DNA from: JBMNFB01 sp050949085
Lineage (GTDB): Bacteria; Bacillota; UBA994; UBA5500
Reading direction: 5' to 3'
Assembly: GCA_050949085.1 (NCBI GenBank)
Contig: JBMNFB010000011.1
Coordinates: 124,001 to 188,000, forward strand
Length of the DNA: 64,000 nt
The notes under the pieces: generated by a model
Told to the model about the DNA's origin: nothing
Databases searched by the model: none
What the model saw: the letters and a program-made list of their open reading frames with translations, nothing else
Position numbers and translations under genes: made by a program
Shown: piece by piece, positions 63,719 through 64,000 of the stretch
Numbering within the stretch: the first letter of the stretch is position 1
Layout: each line of letters opens with the position of its first letter

Positions 63719-63747
63719 TTGCGTTCCTCCCGGCTGAATGCTATAAT
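63719..63747 (+). promoter_or_regulatory. Vegetative promoter of the rpsF operon
   Basis: TTGCGT (63719-63724), a 17-base spacer and a perfect TATAAT (63742-63747) lie 68 bases before rpsF. The -35 starts right after the DUF951 stop. Confidence 0.85.
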
Positions 63748-63814
63748 ACTTCAGTTCCTATACCCGCTCCATACTTGATATGGGGCCTTATGTCCATGGG
63801 AGGAGGTGTAATTG

Positions 63815-64000
63815 ATGCGCCGATACGAAACGATGTTCATCGTCAAGCCTGATATGGAAAAGGAACAGGCCCAGCAGGTCGTCGTTCGCTTTGCCGAACT
63901 GATTCAGGCCAACGGTGGGACCATCGACAAGGTGAGCGAATGGGGTCGGCGACGTCTGGCTTACGAGGTGCAGAAATATCGGGAAGGGTTCTACTACCTG
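63815..64000 (+). CDS. rpsF: 30S ribosomal protein S6 (3' truncated by window edge)
   Basis: The first 62 residues begin RRYETMFIVKPDMEKEQAQ and include GGTIDKVSEWGRRRLAYEVQK, the S6 core. ATG 63815 has GGAGGAGGTGTAATTG upstream. In Bacillota it is normally followed by ssb and rpsR, outside this window. Confidence 0.97.
   Translation, partial: MRRYETMFIVKPDMEKEQAQQVVVRFAELIQANGGTIDKVSEWGRRRLAYEVQKYREGFYYL

Overview
The window is the replication-origin region of a spore-forming, probably anaerobic member of the Bacillota (Clostridia-like, moderately GC-rich). The evidence is the Bacillota gene order around dnaA (noc, soj/parA, spo0J/parB, rsmG, mnmG, mnmE, jag, yidC/spoIIIJ, yidD, rnpA, rpmH, oriC, dnaA, dnaN, yaaA, recF, remB, gyrB, gyrA, then an rRNA operon), the spore-associated genes (YyaC, a PdaB-like deacetylase, Spo0J, SpoIIIJ/Jag), the strong AGGAGG-type ribosome binding sites, and the ferredoxin and Fe-S enzymes.

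Layout. 1-24 kb is metabolic and envelope cargo: an aminotransferase (cut at the left edge), an ECF-type sigma factor, a class A PBP, larB/larC (nickel-pincer cofactor; larC is split over two frames), thiN, an M28-like peptidase, a 2-hydroxyacid dehydrogenase, a DUF1858 protein, a 3D/G5-domain protein, sfsA, asparaginase, two coupled DUF4097 proteins, a 55-residue ferredoxin, a threonine/serine exporter pair plus an AEC transporter, a PdaB-like deacetylase, and a five-gene operon for a proline-dehydrogenase/HcnABC-like flavoprotein complex. 24-34.8 kb is the left origin arm, on the minus strand, with two parS sites inside parB. 34.8-36.9 kb holds a bipartite oriC around dnaA. 36.9-44.1 kb is the right arm (dnaN to gyrA). 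44.1-51.0 kb is a complete rRNA operon, 16S-tRNA-Ile-tRNA-Ala-23S-5S. 51.2-59.6 kb is a tandem duplication of a roughly 4.48 kb block (yacP, a DSD1-family PLP enzyme, an M23 peptidase, bactofilin, a lipid kinase and the tail of yyaC), with the left copy decaying. 59.5-64 kb is yyaC, a YkvI-like membrane protein, a beta-propeller protein, a CvpA-like protein, DUF3343, DUF951 and the start of rpsF.

The most unusual feature is the rRNA operon. The genes for the mature rRNAs carry four hairpin-ended insertions: 16S helix 6, and 23S helices 45, 68 and 98. The H68 insertion encodes an intact small GIY-YIG nuclease with its own ribosome binding site. The H98 insertion has no gene but the same terminal inverted repeat (core TCCGGCACTCAACT). 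The 16S h6 and 23S H45 insertions instead have ends built from degenerate 7-nt repeats (GTTAGAG/GTTGGAG type), and the H45 one contains the C-terminal half of what looks like a 23S intervening-sequence four-helix-bundle protein. The same kind of heptad-ended hairpin also sits in all four spacers of the operon, and related repeats occur at 19.5-20.2 kb and 24.6 kb. This looks like a colonisation of rRNA by two families of intervening-sequence elements, one of them possibly self-mobile.

Functional assignments come from reading motifs and gene order by eye; no database search was run.
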